This document shows, piece after piece, positions 1 to 9,772 of a stretch of DNA of 64,000 bases (positions within the stretch are counted from its first letter, which is position 1; each line of letters opens with the position of its first letter). The position numbers and the translations under genes are program-made. The stretch is from Marinobacter sp. X15-166B. Lineage in GTDB: Bacteria > Pseudomonadota > Gammaproteobacteria > Pseudomonadales > Oleiphilaceae. Location: assembly GCF_001752365.1 (NCBI RefSeq), contig NZ_MEIY01000001.1:290087-354086 (forward strand), read 5' to 3'. Under the pieces are notes generated by a model that saw nothing but the letters and a program-made list of their open reading frames with translations, made no database searches and was not told the origin of the DNA.

Positions 1-324
1 ATTTTCCGTTTTGCTGTACTCCCCGAAGCGCAACACTACGCCCCGCTCCTGTTCGTCAATGGTATAGAAAGACTGGAAGATGACGTAGCCGACGAACACT
101 ATGGCCGCCAGTGCCAACACCGCACCGAAACCGGCTGCATTGCTGCCACCGCCGCCCGAACCGGACTTCTTGCCTTTGCCGCCCATCAGCTTGTTCAGGC
201 GCTCCAACCCCTTTTTCAGGGCCTCGTCCAGGTCTGGCGGTCCTTGATCCCTGCCGCCACGACCACCACCGGTACCCCAAGGGTCATTATCGTTGCGATT
301 CCCACCCGGTTCATTCCAGGCCAT
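1..324 (-). CDS. hflK: Membrane protease modulator HflK, N-terminal part (cut by left edge)
   Basis: The visible 108 residues begin with a Gly/Asn/Asp-rich, disordered cytoplasmic head (about 1-62), followed by one membrane segment (about 63-86) and the start of the SPFH/Band 7 domain (IDEQERGVVLRFGEY). HflK forms a complex with HflC around FtsH in the inner membrane and tunes its proteolysis. The ATG at 324 is preceded by GGAG. The gene follows hflX by about 80 bases on the same strand, as in the usual hfq-hflX-hflK-hflC order. The SPFH domain and hflC would lie outside the window. Confidence 0.93.
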   Translation of the reverse strand, partial: MAWNEPGGNRNDNDPWGTGGGRGGRDQGPPDLDEALKKGLERLNKLMGGKGKKSGSGGGGSNAAGFGAVLALAAIVFVGYVIFQSFYTIDEQERGVVLRFGEYSKTEN

Positions 325-403
325 AGTAATCTCCGTTCCAAAGCAATCGAATGGCTGCAAATACTAGGGATTTATAACCGTTCCGGCAATAGCGATTGCG
401 CTA

Positions 404-1714
404 TCAAGCCCGATCGCGGTCCAACTCCGGATCAAACCGCAGGTCTTCCGGCCGCACTCCGGCCTTGACCAGCAGCTGAAACCAATCCCGTTCCTGCAGT
501 CTGATTTCTACTACGACATCACCATTTTCCCGGTGCGTTTCGCTGAGCACCGCACCGGCGTCGTGCATCAGGGCCCGCAGTCTGCCGTCCCTGGGCCCCA
601 CGCACACAAACCGGTGCAGCACGTTCTGGCCCAGGCGCTCGGTCAGGGCATCAAACAGCAACTCAAGCCCCACTCCCGTGACTGCCGACACCCACACCCG
701 CACCGGCACACCGTCCTCGTTGCGGTCAATACGCGGGCTGAACTCGTCCAGCAGATCAATTTTATTGAACACCTGCAACACAGGCACCTCATCGGCACCT
801 ATCTCCAACAACACGTTTTCAACCTCTTCCATGTTGTCATCCCGGCGTTCGTCCACACAATCGACCACGTGCAACAGCAAAGTGGCTTCTACGGTTTCTT
901 CCAGGGTGGCACGAAACGCCTCAACCAGCTTGTGGGGCAGATGGCGGATGAAGCCCACCGTATCGGCCAGTACAATGGCCCCCACATCGGGCAACTCCAG
1001 CCGCCTCAGGGTCGGGTCAAGGGTGGCGAACAACTGATCCGCGGTATAGACCTCCGCCGCAGTCAAATGATTGAACAGGGTGGATTTGCCGGCGTTGGTG
1101 TACCCCACCAGCGACACCGTGGGAATGTCCGCCCGCAGCCGCGCCCGCCGCCCCTGATCCCGCTGCCGCCGGACCTTTTCCAGCCGACGGTGGATGGCTT
1201 TAATACGCGCCCGCAGCAACCGGCGGTCGGTCTCAAGCTGGGTTTCACCGGGACCGCGCAGGCCGATACCACCGGCCTGGCGCTCGAGGTGCGTCCAGCC
1301 GCGAACCAGCCGGGTGGACATATGTTCAAGCTGCGCCAGCTCCACCTGCAGCTTACCCTCGTGAGTACGGGCCCGTTGCGCAAAAATATCCAGGATAACC
1401 CCGGTCCGGTCGAGCACCCGACACTTGAGCTCTCTCTCCAGGTTGCGTTCCTGACTCGGGCTCAGCGCGTGGTTGAACAGCACCACATCCGCCCCGGCAA
1501 ACTCAACCGCCTGTCGCACCTCTTCCAGTTTGCCCTCGCCGATGAATAAACGGGAGCTGGGTTGCTTGCGGGAGCCGGTCACCGTATCGACCGCCTCCAC
1601 ACCGGCCGAGGTTACCAACTCGCGAAACTCGCCAAGATCTTCGGTATCGCTATGGGAAGAAAGCTCCATATGAACCAGAACCGCGCGCTCACCAACATCA
1701 GGACGATCAAACAA
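404..1714 (-). CDS. hflX: Ribosome-associated GTPase HflX
   Basis: This 436-residue GTPase binds the 50S subunit and splits or rescues stalled ribosomes. The N-terminal HflX domain ends in the signature GGIGLRGPGETQLE (about residue 150). The G domain follows with G1 GYTNAGKST (about 205), G3 DTVGF and G4 NKID. The start is a TTG at 1714. No ATG fits, because the conserved N-terminal stretch FDRPDVGERAVLVH lies before the first in-frame Met, and a TGGAG sits 10 bases upstream of the TTG. It lies between hfq and hflK, with a strong hairpin between hfq and this start. Confidence 0.95.
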   Translation of the reverse strand: MFDRPDVGERAVLVHMELSSHSDTEDLGEFRELVTSAGVEAVDTVTGSRKQPSSRLFIGEGKLEEVRQAVEFAGADVVLFNHALSPSQERNLERELKCRVLDRTGVILDIFAQRARTHEGKLQVELAQLEHMSTRLVRGWTHLERQAGGIGLRGPGETQLETDRRLLRARIKAIHRRLEKVRRQRDQGRRARLRADIPTVSLVGYTNAGKSTLFNHLTAAEVYTADQLFATLDPTLRRLELPDVGAIVLADTVGFIRHLPHKLVEAFRATLEETVEATLLLHVVDCVDERRDDNMEEVENVLLEIGADEVPVLQVFNKIDLLDEFSPRIDRNEDGVPVRVWVSAVTGVGLELLFDALTERLGQNVLHRFVCVGPRDGRLRALMHDAGAVLSETHRENGDVVVEIRLQERDWFQLLVKAGVRPEDLRFDPELDRDRA

Positions 1715-1763
1715 TGGGCAATAACTCCAGCGTCAACGACAGGGGAAATTCAGAAACACAAAT

Positions 1764-1810
1764 ACCCGCGTTTCCCGGCGACCGCCCTGGGGCACCGGAA
1801 ATACGCGGGT
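1764..1810 (-). terminator. Hairpin between hfq and hflX, possible attenuator
   Basis: Read on the minus strand, an arm at 1795-1810 (ACCCGCGTATTTCCGG) pairs with 1764-1778 (CCGGGAAACGCGGGT) to give about 15 base pairs with one bulged A and one G-U pair. A T-biased stretch (ATTTGTGTTTC) follows. It sits between the hfq stop and the hflX start, so it could end part of the hfq transcripts and set the hfq:hflX ratio. The T-tract is interrupted, so termination is not certain. An RNA-stability role is the alternative. Confidence 0.5.
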
Positions 1811-1845
1811 TCTTGTTAACCTCAATGCTCATGGAGCTCCGGGGA

Positions 1846-2094
1846 TTACTCCTCGGACTCTTCTCCGGCCGCTCCCGGCTGAGGGAGGCGAACATTGCGG
1901 GCAGGCACAACCGTGGAAATCGCATGCTTGTAAACCATCTGGCTTACGGTGTTTTTCAGCAGGATAACAAACTGGTCAAACGACTCGATCTGGCCCTGTA
2001 GCTTGATGCCGTTCACGAGAAAAATGGAAACGGGGATGCGCTCCTTGCGAAGGGCATTCAGATAAGGGTCTTGTAGAGTGTGCCCCTTTGACAT
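1846..2094 (-). CDS. hfq: RNA chaperone Hfq
   Basis: An 82-residue Sm-like protein that forms a hexameric ring and pairs small RNAs with mRNAs. It begins with the canonical [18 protein letters not shown] and contains the Sm1 stretch ([16 protein letters not shown]) and the Sm2 signature [12 protein letters not shown]. The C-terminal tail is short and acidic (GEESEE), as in Pseudomonas-type Hfq and unlike the long E. coli tail. A clear AGGAGA precedes the ATG. It lies between miaA and hflX on the same strand. Confidence 0.98.
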   Translation of the reverse strand: MSKGHTLQDPYLNALRKERIPVSIFLVNGIKLQGQIESFDQFVILLKNTVSQMVYKHAISTVVPARNVRLPQPGAAGEESEE

Positions 2095-2160
2095 GTTTAT
2101 TCTCCTGTTACGTACAATAATGAGTTAAAAAAATTGAAGCAACTCACCGGCCTTTCAATT
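2095..2160 (-). promoter_or_regulatory. miaA-hfq intergenic: weak terminator and possible hfq promoter
   Basis: On the minus strand a 7-bp stem (AATTGAA at 2154-2160, TTCAATT at 2132-2138) is followed by a run of T, which resembles a weak terminator just after miaA. Overlapping it, TTGCTT, 17 bases, then TATTGT could serve as a sigma-70 promoter for hfq. An own hfq promoter near the end of miaA is common in the family. Both readings rest only on pattern matching. Confidence 0.3.
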
Positions 2161-3174
2161 AAATGTGGTGTTGCGCCTGATAATTTTCAAGGCTGTTTCA
2201 ACATTTAATGAGGGGTCAGCGCTCAAGTCGGATTCAAGCCAGCTCACATCGGTCCACTTGCGCAACCAGGTCAGTTGTCGCTTGGCCAGCTGACGGGTTG
2301 CGGCGAGGCTTTTGTCAGTCATCGCGGCATGGTCATACTCGCCAGCGAGATAGGACCACATCTGCCGGTAACCAACACACCGCATCGAAGGCAAGTCCGG
2401 GCTCAGGTCGTCTCGCGCCTTCAAATCGCGCACTTCGTTTTCGAACCCCGCCGCCAGCATGGCAAGGAAACGTTGCTGGATCCGATCGTGCAGAGTCCCC
2501 CGTTGCGCGGGCGCAATCGCAAGCTGGGTGAGAGTATACGGCAGTGGCTGGCCTTCGTCTGCCTGCCACTGGGTGAAATAAGGGTAATCCTCGATACGGG
2601 ATGCACGGCCACCGGGGTCCCGCTGCGACGCCTGCCAGGCCTCTGAAATCGGCCGCCCGGTCAAGCGGATCACTTCGACCGCACGCAGCAATCGCTGCCG
2701 GTTGTTCGGATGGATGATGTTGGCCGCCACCGGATCACGCGCGGCCAGTTCCTGATGCAGAACGCCCCACCCCCGGGTGCGGGCCAGCTGCTCCAACCGG
2801 GCCCGCAATTGTGGGTCAGCGGAGGGCAAATCGGACAGCCCGTGCAGCAACCCCTTGAAGTACATCATGGTGCCCCCCACCAGCAACGGGATTTTCCCCG
2901 CCGCGGTGATGTCAGCCATCGCCTGCAGCGCATCACGCCGGAAATCCGCCACCGAGTAGGTTTCCGCCGGCTCACAGATATCAATCAGCCGGTGCGGAGC
3001 GAGCGCCAACTCCGCCGCGCTCGGCTTGGCGGTGCCAATGTCCATGCCACGGTAGATCATCGCCGAATCCACACTGATGATCTCGCAGGGCAGTTGCTGG
3101 CACAACCGGATGGCCAGATCGGTTTTACCCGATGCGGTCGGCCCCATCAAAAATATTGCCGGGGGCAATGCCAT
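2155..3174 (-). CDS. miaA: tRNA dimethylallyltransferase MiaA
   Basis: MiaA transfers a dimethylallyl group to A37 of tRNAs that read codons starting with U, the first step towards ms2i6A. The start chosen is the ATG at 3174, which gives [21 protein letters not shown] with the P-loop GPTASGKT at the expected place. A start 25 codons upstream would lie inside mutL. Its ATG shares the A of the mutL TGA stop (TGATG), which implies translational coupling. Other family marks are [21 protein letters not shown] and [10 protein letters not shown]. The length of 339 residues is slightly above the usual 310-325 because of a C-terminal extension. Confidence 0.95.
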   Translation of the reverse strand: MALPPAIFLMGPTASGKTDLAIRLCQQLPCEIISVDSAMIYRGMDIGTAKPSAAELALAPHRLIDICEPAETYSVADFRRDALQAMADITAAGKIPLLVGGTMMYFKGLLHGLSDLPSADPQLRARLEQLARTRGWGVLHQELAARDPVAANIIHPNNRQRLLRAVEVIRLTGRPISEAWQASQRDPGGRASRIEDYPYFTQWQADEGQPLPYTLTQLAIAPAQRGTLHDRIQQRFLAMLAAGFENEVRDLKARDDLSPDLPSMRCVGYRQMWSYLAGEYDHAAMTDKSLAATRQLAKRQLTWLRKWTDVSWLESDLSADPSLNVETALKIIRRNTTFN

Positions 3175-5077
3175 CAGCGCCCCCTCAGGAAGAGTTTGTC
3201 GAGTTCCGGCAGGGTCACCAGGGTCCAGGTGGGACGCCCGTGGTTGCACTGCCCGCTGCGCTCGGTCGCCTCCATGTCCCGCAACAGGGCGTTCATTTCC
3301 GGGATGGTCAGCTGCCGGTTGGCCCGGACCGAGCCGTGGCAGGCCATGGTGCCCAGCAACTCATGGGTCATGGCCTCGACCCGGTCGCTCTGGCCATGCT
3401 CGATCAGGTCCGCCAATACATCCCGCACCAGCTGTTCGGTGTCGGCATCCCGCAACAACGCGGGTATCTGGCGCACCGCGATGGTTTCCGGAGCGATCCG
3501 CTCAACCGTCAAACCGAGCTGCTGCAAGTCCTCGCCGTGGGTTTCCGCCACTTCGGCCTCGGCCTCGCTGACCGCCAGCGACAGCGGCACCAGCAACGGC
3601 TGGCTGACCAGATCCTCGGCGTCGAGGGCCCGCTTCATGCGCTCGTAGGTGATGCGCTCATGGGCGGCGTGCATATCGACAATGATCATCCCCTGGGCCG
3701 TCTGCGCCAGGATGTAGATGCCGTGCAGCTGGGCGATGGCGTACCCCAGAGTCGGTTCATCCCCGCCGGCAACCGGAGGAGTGGGCTGCCCTTCCACCAA
3801 GCCGGCGGCGGGCCGCCGGGCCGCCTCATCTCCGGCGACGCCCAGAGACTGATAAAGCGCGGCCTGATCGCTGGCCCCCCAATCCGGGGCAGGCGGCTGC
3901 CCGGGGGCCGGAAACCGCCCCCACCCGAAGTCGGGTAAGCCGGTCCGCCACCCACCGGAGTATGTTGCGGCAGCGTCATCGCCGCCTGGCTCACCGGACT
4001 GGCGGTGTCCGGTCTGACACTGACCACGTCGCGCCCCAACGACTGGGCGACCGCGCCCCGCAACTGGTCGTCCGGGCGCACATCGGCGAGCGCCCGGTGC
4101 AGCGAACGAAACACAAAGTCATGCACCAGCCGGCCGTCACGGAAGCGGACCTCGTGTTTGGTGGGGTGCACATTCACGTCGACAGTCGCGGGATCCACCT
4201 CCAGATACAGCACGAACGCCGGATGGCGGTTGTTGTAAAGTACGTCGCGGTACGCCTGGCGCACCGCATGGGCCACCAACCGGTCGCGGATCACCCGGCC
4301 GTTGACAAAAAAGTACTGCAGGTCGGCCTGACTGCGGGAAAAAGTGGGCAAGGCCACCCACCCCCACAAGCGTAACCCGGTGGCCTCGGTATCGATCACC
4401 ACCGCGTTGTCAATAAAGGTCTGACCACAGAGTGCGGCAATACGACGTTCCCGGTCCGTTACCGTGCCGGCCGGCCGCAGGTTGTGAACCACTTTCTGGT
4501 TGTGGCGCAGGGAGAACCCGGTATCAAAGCGGCTCAGCGCTTGCCGACGGAGACACTCCTCCAGATGGTTGAATTCGGTTTTTTCGGTACGCAGAAATTT
4601 GCGGCGGGCGGGGGTATTGAAGAACAGGTCGCGCATTTCGACGGTGGTGCCCACCGGATGTGCCGCCGGTGAGATGATCGCATCCATGTCCCGACCTTCC
4701 ACTTCGACCCGGGAGGCGGCCTCCTGCCCGGCCGCCTTGGAGGTCAGTGACAATCGCGACACGGAACTGATACTGGCCAGCGCCTCACCCCGGAACCCCA
4801 AAGAAGCCACGGCCTCCAGATCGTCCAGACTGGATATTTTACTGGTGGCGTGGCGGCTGAGCGCCAGCGGCAGGTCGTCTTTCTCAATACCGCGACCGTC
4901 ATCCCGCACCCGGATCAGCTTGGTGCCCCCTTGCTCCACTTCAATGTCCACATGGGTGGCCCCGGCATCCAGGGCATTTTCCAGTAGCTCCTTGAGTACC
5001 GAAGCCGGACGCTCCACCACCTCTCCAGCGGCGATCTGGTTGGCAAGACGGGGGGACAGAAGTTTGATCGACGACAT
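3174..5077 (-). pseudogene. mutL: DNA mismatch repair protein MutL, frameshifted in the linker
   Basis: MutL couples mismatch recognition by MutS to strand removal. The N-terminal GHKL ATPase is intact ([31 protein letters not shown]), starting at the ATG at 5077. The C-terminal dimerisation and endonuclease part is intact but lies in another frame. It carries [12 protein letters not shown], matching the endonuclease motif DQHA(X)2E(X)4E found in MutL of bacteria lacking MutH. The frames meet in the Pro/Gly-rich linker near 3904-3922. One extra base in the G5 run (minus strand, 3918-3922) or in the C5 run (3904-3908) restores one open frame of about 634 codons. As written, translation would stop at 3686. 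A sequencing indel is likely; a true mutator allele is possible. Confidence 0.88.
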
Positions 5078-5147
5078 AGAGCAGATAAGCCTCTCGTTGC
5101 TGCGGAATGAATCAGGCACTCAAGGCCCCAAGCATACCAGAATGCGG

Positions 5148-6524
5148 CTAGGAAGCCGGAATCCGCAACGTCTGTCCGATCACCACCCGATCGTCATTCA
5201 AGCCGTTATAACGCATTAACTCGTTGACCGTGATACGGTTTCGGCGGGCCACTGCCGACAGGGTATCGCCCCGACGGATTTGATACTGGCTCGCTTGACG
5301 GCCACCCGCCGTGCTGCCCTGCTGCTTGTTCCACGCCAGCAGGGTGCCCGGCGGAGGCGTGGCCTCAAAATAACTCTGGATGCCACTGAATACGGCCCGC
5401 GCCAGCTTGTCCCGATGCTGACCCGACTTCAGCATACGCTCCTCGCGGGGGTTGGAGATGAACCCGGCCTCCACCAGGATGGAAGGTATATCCGGCGACT
5501 TGAGCACCACAAAGGCGGCCTGCTCCACCCCGGGTTTGTGCAGCCGGGTGATGCCTCCCAACTGGCGCAGCACATGGCTGCCGACCCCGACACTGGCGTT
5601 GATACTGGCCGTCATGGACAAATCCAGCAGCACCCCGGCGAGGGTGTCGTCCTTGCCGTTCAAGGACACCCCGCCGACGCCGCCGATCAGGTCGGCACTG
5701 TTTTCGGTACTCGCCAGCCAGCGCGCGGTCTCACTGGTCGCACCGCGCTGGGACAGCGCAAACACCGACGCTCCCCGGGGTTTCGGGGTCCGAAACGCGT
5801 CCGCATGCACGGAAATAAACAGATCGGCGTTGTGCTGGCGGGCCAGTCGGGTGCGCTCCCGCAATCCGATGTAGTAATCACCGGTGCGGGTCAGTTTCGC
5901 CGCGTAGCCCGGCTTGCTGTTGATCAGGTCTGCCAGCTTCTTAGACAGGCTCAGGACAATGTCCTTTTCGAACGTACCACCGGGGCCAATCGCCCCCGGG
6001 TCTTCGCCGCCGTGGCCCGGATCGATCACCACCACGATATCCCGCTTGCCGACACCGGCCGCACTCACGGTCGGCGTGGGGCTGGCTGCTTTGGCCGCAC
6101 CTCGCTCATCAATCAGATCCACCACCAGCCGGTGGCCGTACTGCTCGTTGGGTTTCAGTTGAAAGCTGCGCGCCTTCATCTCGCTGTTCAGATCCAGCAC
6201 CACGCGCAGATCATTGCCGTTCCGCCGGGCACTGCGTATCCGCTGGATCGGACTGCCAGTCAGATCCAGCCGGGCGAGATCGCCCTGCAAAGAGGTGTTG
6301 CTGATATCGATAACCATCCGGGCCGGACTGCCCAGGGCGAACACGTTGTGCTGCACATCGCCCTGCATTTCAAACACCACTCGGGTGTGATCCGGCGCAG
6401 GCCAGATGCGCGCGCCCTGGATGGCGTTGCCAGCGGCAGCATCCGCTGCCCAGGTCAGCAGCAACAGCAAGGCCGGTATCAGCCGCCAGGCGGTCATCCA
6501 CGGCAGAGTGGTGAGTGTGTTCAT
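5148..6524 (-). CDS. amiB: Periplasmic N-acetylmuramoyl-L-alanine amidase AmiB
   Basis: This 458-residue zinc amidase cuts the peptide stem from MurNAc and helps daughter cells separate. It has a signal peptide (about 1-31), an AMIN domain for septal targeting (about 35-130), an Amidase_3 domain (about 165-390: VVIDPGHGGEDPGAIG, FEKD, ISVHADA, VEAGFISN) and a C-terminal LysM peptidoglycan-binding repeat (YQIRRGDTLSAVARRN). Position between tsaE and mutL matches the classical amiB locus. The ATG at 6524 follows the tsaE stop with one base between them, so the two are likely co-translated. Confidence 0.95.
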   Translation of the reverse strand: MNTLTTLPWMTAWRLIPALLLLLTWAADAAAGNAIQGARIWPAPDHTRVVFEMQGDVQHNVFALGSPARMVIDISNTSLQGDLARLDLTGSPIQRIRSARRNGNDLRVVLDLNSEMKARSFQLKPNEQYGHRLVVDLIDERGAAKAASPTPTVSAAGVGKRDIVVVIDPGHGGEDPGAIGPGGTFEKDIVLSLSKKLADLINSKPGYAAKLTRTGDYYIGLRERTRLARQHNADLFISVHADAFRTPKPRGASVFALSQRGATSETARWLASTENSADLIGGVGGVSLNGKDDTLAGVLLDLSMTASINASVGVGSHVLRQLGGITRLHKPGVEQAAFVVLKSPDIPSILVEAGFISNPREERMLKSGQHRDKLARAVFSGIQSYFEATPPPGTLLAWNKQQGSTAGGRQASQYQIRRGDTLSAVARRNRITVNELMRYNGLNDDRVVIGQTLRIPAS

Positions 6525-6525
6525 A

Positions 6526-7014
6526 TCAGAAACCTGCGCCTATCAATTCCCGCCCACGCCGGGTTCCGGGCTTCAGTCGGGCCGCCCGGCCGTCCCCCCG
6601 CCGCTCCAGAAGCACGGTCAAATCGGCACCGGGCAGCACCCCCTGACCGCGTTCGGCCCATTCAACCAGACACACCCGGTCCGCCAAAAAATAATCCCGG
6701 ATGCCCATGTATTCCAGCTCCTCCGGATCACCCAGCCGATACAAATCGAAATGGTAGGTGGCAGGCGTGACATGCTCGTAGGGCTCGACCAGGGTGTAGG
6801 TCGGACTTTTCACCGCGCCCTGATGGCCCAACCCGCGGATCAGCCCGCGACTCAGCGTGGTCTTCCCCATCCCCAGATTGCCCTCGAGAAACACCAGCAG
6901 GCCGCTGCCACTGGCCCGGATCCGTGCGGCCAGCTCCCGCCCGAAGCTTTCGGTGGCGGCCTCATCGGCCAGCAGGACCTCCTCGCTGGCCTGCCCGTCA
7001 GTGGTGGTCATCAT
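6526..7014 (-). CDS. tsaE: tRNA threonylcarbamoyladenosine biosynthesis ATPase TsaE
   Basis: TsaE is the ATPase that, with TsaB and TsaD, makes t6A37 in tRNAs that read ANN codons. Walker A is GNLGMGKTTLSRG, followed by SPTYTLVEPY and HFDLYRL as in the family. Several Met codons sit at the start. The ATG at 7014 is chosen because AGGAG lies about 7 bases upstream, while it is too close to the ATG at 7020. The resulting 162 residues fit the family. The start overlaps the 3' end of nnr by 17 bases. Confidence 0.92.
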   Translation of the reverse strand: MMTTTDGQASEEVLLADEAATESFGRELAARIRASGSGLLVFLEGNLGMGKTTLSRGLIRGLGHQGAVKSPTYTLVEPYEHVTPATYHFDLYRLGDPEELEYMGIRDYFLADRVCLVEWAERGQGVLPGADLTVLLERRGDGRAARLKPGTRRGRELIGAGF

Positions 7015-8582
7015 TGCCATACTCCTCGAATCCGGTCTCGTGGTTGACGACCACGCCTTCCGCCTCGCCCAGCAGCTGCGGCAGAGTGTCAATAATATCG
7101 GTCGCTATCAGGCCCATAAACCCCCGTTTTGCAGCCGCCCGGCCGGCGCAGGCCAGATGCAAGGCGGCCGCGATTTCGGTGGCCGCACCCGGCTCGCGCA
7201 CCTGTGCCAGCAAAGCACCGACCATGCCGGACAACACGTCCCCCATGCCCCCGCTGGCCAACCCGGGGTTGCTGCCGGTCACCATAGCCGGCACCTCCGC
7301 GGCGCTTGCCACCAGAGTACCCGCGCCTTTCAGCAGCACGGTGCCACCGTACCGGTGTTGCAACGCCTGCACCGCCTGCACGCGGTTCGCTTCCACCTCA
7401 CTGACCGACTGCCCCAGCAATCGCGCGGCCTCTCCCGGATGCGGGGTCAGCACCTGACAGGCGGCATGCACCGGAGCCCGCTGCGCCAGCAAATTGAGCG
7501 CATCCGCATCCAGCACCCGGGGCTTGGCGGTGCTGATGACCTGTTGCAGCATTTGCTGCCCCCAGGCACCGCGCCCTAACCCCGGACCACACACGATCAC
7601 CGTAGCCGCCTCCAGCAGAGGGGTCAGCTGGGACCCGTGGGTAACCCCCTGCACCATCACCGCCGGGCAGCGAGCCAGCATGGCGGTCACGTGCTCCGGC
7701 CGGGTGGCCAGACTGACCAGGCCGGCCCCGCACCGCACTGCGGCTTCTGCTGCGAGCAGGCCCGCACCGCCATAGCCCCGGTCGCCCGCCACCACCAGCA
7801 CATGCCCAAACCGGCCCTTGTGCGCCGTGGCCGCACGCACCGGCAACCGGGGGGCCACCTGCGGCCAGCGCACCCGTCTGGCCAAGGGGGGGCTGCAGGG
7901 CAGCCGCCTGTGCAGCGCCCTCATCAAGGGCGTCAAACACCACGGTACCGGCGCAGTCCGGCCCTCGGCCGGTAAACAGTCCCGCCTTCAAAGCGATAAA
8001 CGTGACCGTCAACGCGGCCCTGACCGCCGGCCCGGGAGCCGCTCCGGTGGTGCCATCCAATCCCGAAGGCACATCCACGGCAACCACTGCGGCGGCGGAT
8101 TCATTGCATCGCGCAATCACCTCGGCATAGGGTTGCCGGGGCACGCCACTGATGCCTGTGCCCAGCAGCGCGTCCACGATAACCGCCACCGCAAACACCG
8201 CCTGCCGTCCGCGGTCATCGAGCCCGGCCCAAGACACCGGTCGCCCCCCGACGGCCTTGTACTCTTCCCAGGCCAGACGGGCGTCGCCGGTGAGACGGGC
8301 CGGATCGGCCACCGCCACGCAATGCACCGGCACCCCATGACGGTGCGCTGCGGCCGCTACCAGGTAGCCGTCCCCGCCGTTGTTGCCCGCCCCGCACAGC
8401 ACCGTGATCGCGGACGGCGCCGGCCAGCGCCGCAGCAGCTGGCGAAACACGGAGCGGGCCGCCCGGCTCATGAGTTCAAAACCGGCCGTCCCCTGCTCGT
8501 CGATAAGAGAGCGATCCATGGCACGAACGGCGTCGGCGGCGTACAAGGTTTCTGGTAAGCTGTGCAGATGAACCCGTGCCAT
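6998..8582 (-). pseudogene. nnr: Bifunctional NAD(P)H-hydrate epimerase/dehydratase Nnr, frameshifted
   Basis: Nnr repairs hydrated NAD(P)H: the N-terminal YjeF domain epimerises it and the C-terminal ribokinase-like domain dehydrates it with ADP. The N half (from ATG 8582) shows GAGNNGGDGYLVA and VDVPSGLDGTTG. The C half shows the ATP/ADP-site stretch GAGTLVA and the catalytic SGGMGDVLSGMVGALLAQ. The frames meet at a C7 run on the minus strand (7886-7892). Removing one C gives a continuous ALQPPLARRVRWPQ junction and a full-length protein of about 527 residues. Both halves look otherwise undamaged, so an assembly error is more likely than decay. It heads the tsaE-amiB-mutL chain. Confidence 0.88.
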
Positions 8583-8710
8583 AAAGCGACAAACCCAGCA
8601 AAGAATACAGTTTAAGTGTTAAGGCCAGACTTTTGTAAAGAATAGCAAAATACAAAAAAGGTCATAACGTAATCAACGTATTTTACATGAAACCCAAGTA
8701 ACGACCGATC
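8583..8710. promoter_or_regulatory. AT-rich divergent promoter region nnr / queG
   Basis: These 128 bases separate the divergent starts of nnr and queG and are far richer in A and T than the flanking genes. Several TTGTAA/TTTACA and TATTTT-like hexamers are present in both directions, but none has a clearly best spacing. AACGTA occurs twice about 10 bases apart (8666-8680). It must carry the promoters for both directions; exact sites cannot be assigned. Confidence 0.35.
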
Positions 8711-9772
8711 ATGCAGCACACACTCGACACCCTGCCCGACCAGATTCGCCTTTGGGCTGAAGAGCTTGGCTTCGCCGAAGTGGGCATCACCCGGGCGGAT
8801 ACCGGCGATCACGGCCAGCGCTTGCAGGCGTGGCTGCAGGAGGGACTGCATGGCGAAATGGCGTACATGGCTGACCATGGTGACAAACGCTACACACCTG
8901 AGTCCCTGATTCCCGGCACCCAGCGGATCATTTCGGTGCGCATGAATTACCTGACCACTCCGGACAATCCCGCGGCGGTGCTCAACGACCGGGAGAAAGC
9001 CTACATTTCCCGCTACACCCTGGGGCGCGACTACCACAAACTGATACGCAAGCGCCTGACCACCCTGGCCAAACGTGTGGATGAAGCCCTGTCCGGTTAC
9101 AACTACCGCGCCTTTGTAGACAGCGCACCGGTCCTGGAGCGCGCCCTCGCACAGCGGGCCGGTCTGGGCTGGTTTGGCAAAAACACCATGCTGCTGAATC
9201 GCCAGGCGGGGTCATTTTTCTTTCTGGGGGAAATCTTCACCAGTGCGCCCCTGCCACTGGATGCGCCCTACGAAGGTGATCATTGCGGCAGCTGCAGCGC
9301 CTGCCTGGACCTGTGTCCGACCAACGCCTTTTTAGGACCCCACAAGCTCGACGCCCGGCGCTGCATCAGTTACCTGACCATTGAACTGAAAGGCGCCATT
9401 CCGGAAGAGCTGCGCCCGTTGATGGGCAACCGGGTGTTTGGCTGCGACGACTGCCAGCTGGTGTGCCCCTGGAACAAATTCAGCAAACCCTCGCAGGAAG
9501 AGGATTTCCGGCCCCGTCACAATTTCGACAACGCCGACCTGGCGGCGCTGTTTCGGTGGTCCGAGGAAGAGTTTCTCCGCCGCACCGAAGGCTCGGCCAT
9601 CCGGCGGACCGGTTACGAGGGCTGGCTGCGCAATCTGGCGGTGGGACTGGGCAACGCCCCGTCAACCATCCCGATCATCGAGGCGCTCCGGTCCAGGGCC
9701 GGGCATCCCTCCCCCCTGGTGCGCGAACACGTGCACTGGGCACTGGCCCGGCACGGCCTCACTGCAGATTAA
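8711..9772 (+). CDS. queG: Epoxyqueuosine reductase QueG
   Basis: QueG performs the last step of queuosine synthesis, reducing epoxyqueuosine in tRNA with cobalamin and two 4Fe-4S clusters. The cluster ligands are visible in [16 protein letters not shown] and [14 protein letters not shown], plus the Cys of RRCISYL. The cobalamin-binding N-terminal half contains [20 protein letters not shown]. The C-terminal part is HEAT-repeat-like. Length, 353 residues, is normal. It converges on orn, and the two 3' ends overlap by 14 bases. Confidence 0.95.
   Translation: MQHTLDTLPDQIRLWAEELGFAEVGITRADTGDHGQRLQAWLQEGLHGEMAYMADHGDKRYTPESLIPGTQRIISVRMNYLTTPDNPAAVLNDREKAYISRYTLGRDYHKLIRKRLTTLAKRVDEALSGYNYRAFVDSAPVLERALAQRAGLGWFGKNTMLLNRQAGSFFFLGEIFTSAPLPLDAPYEGDHCGSCSACLDLCPTNAFLGPHKLDARRCISYLTIELKGAIPEELRPLMGNRVFGCDDCQLVCPWNKFSKPSQEEDFRPRHNFDNADLAALFRWSEEEFLRRTEGSAIRRTGYEGWLRNLAVGLGNAPSTIPIIEALRSRAGHPSPLVREHVHWALARHGLTAD

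Noticed and set aside
533..1549. Long rightward frame opposite hflX
   Set aside because: Shadow of hflX on the other strand in GC-rich sequence; His/Gln/Pro-rich composition and no domain. The same holds for other long antisense frames, for example 5280-6770, 17595-18737, 22605-24008 and 36194-37771.
3174..3800. C-terminal MutL frame as an independent gene starting at TTG 3800
   Set aside because: The frame is protein-like well upstream of 3800 ([15 protein letters not shown]), so it is the continuation of mutL after an indel, not a separate gene.
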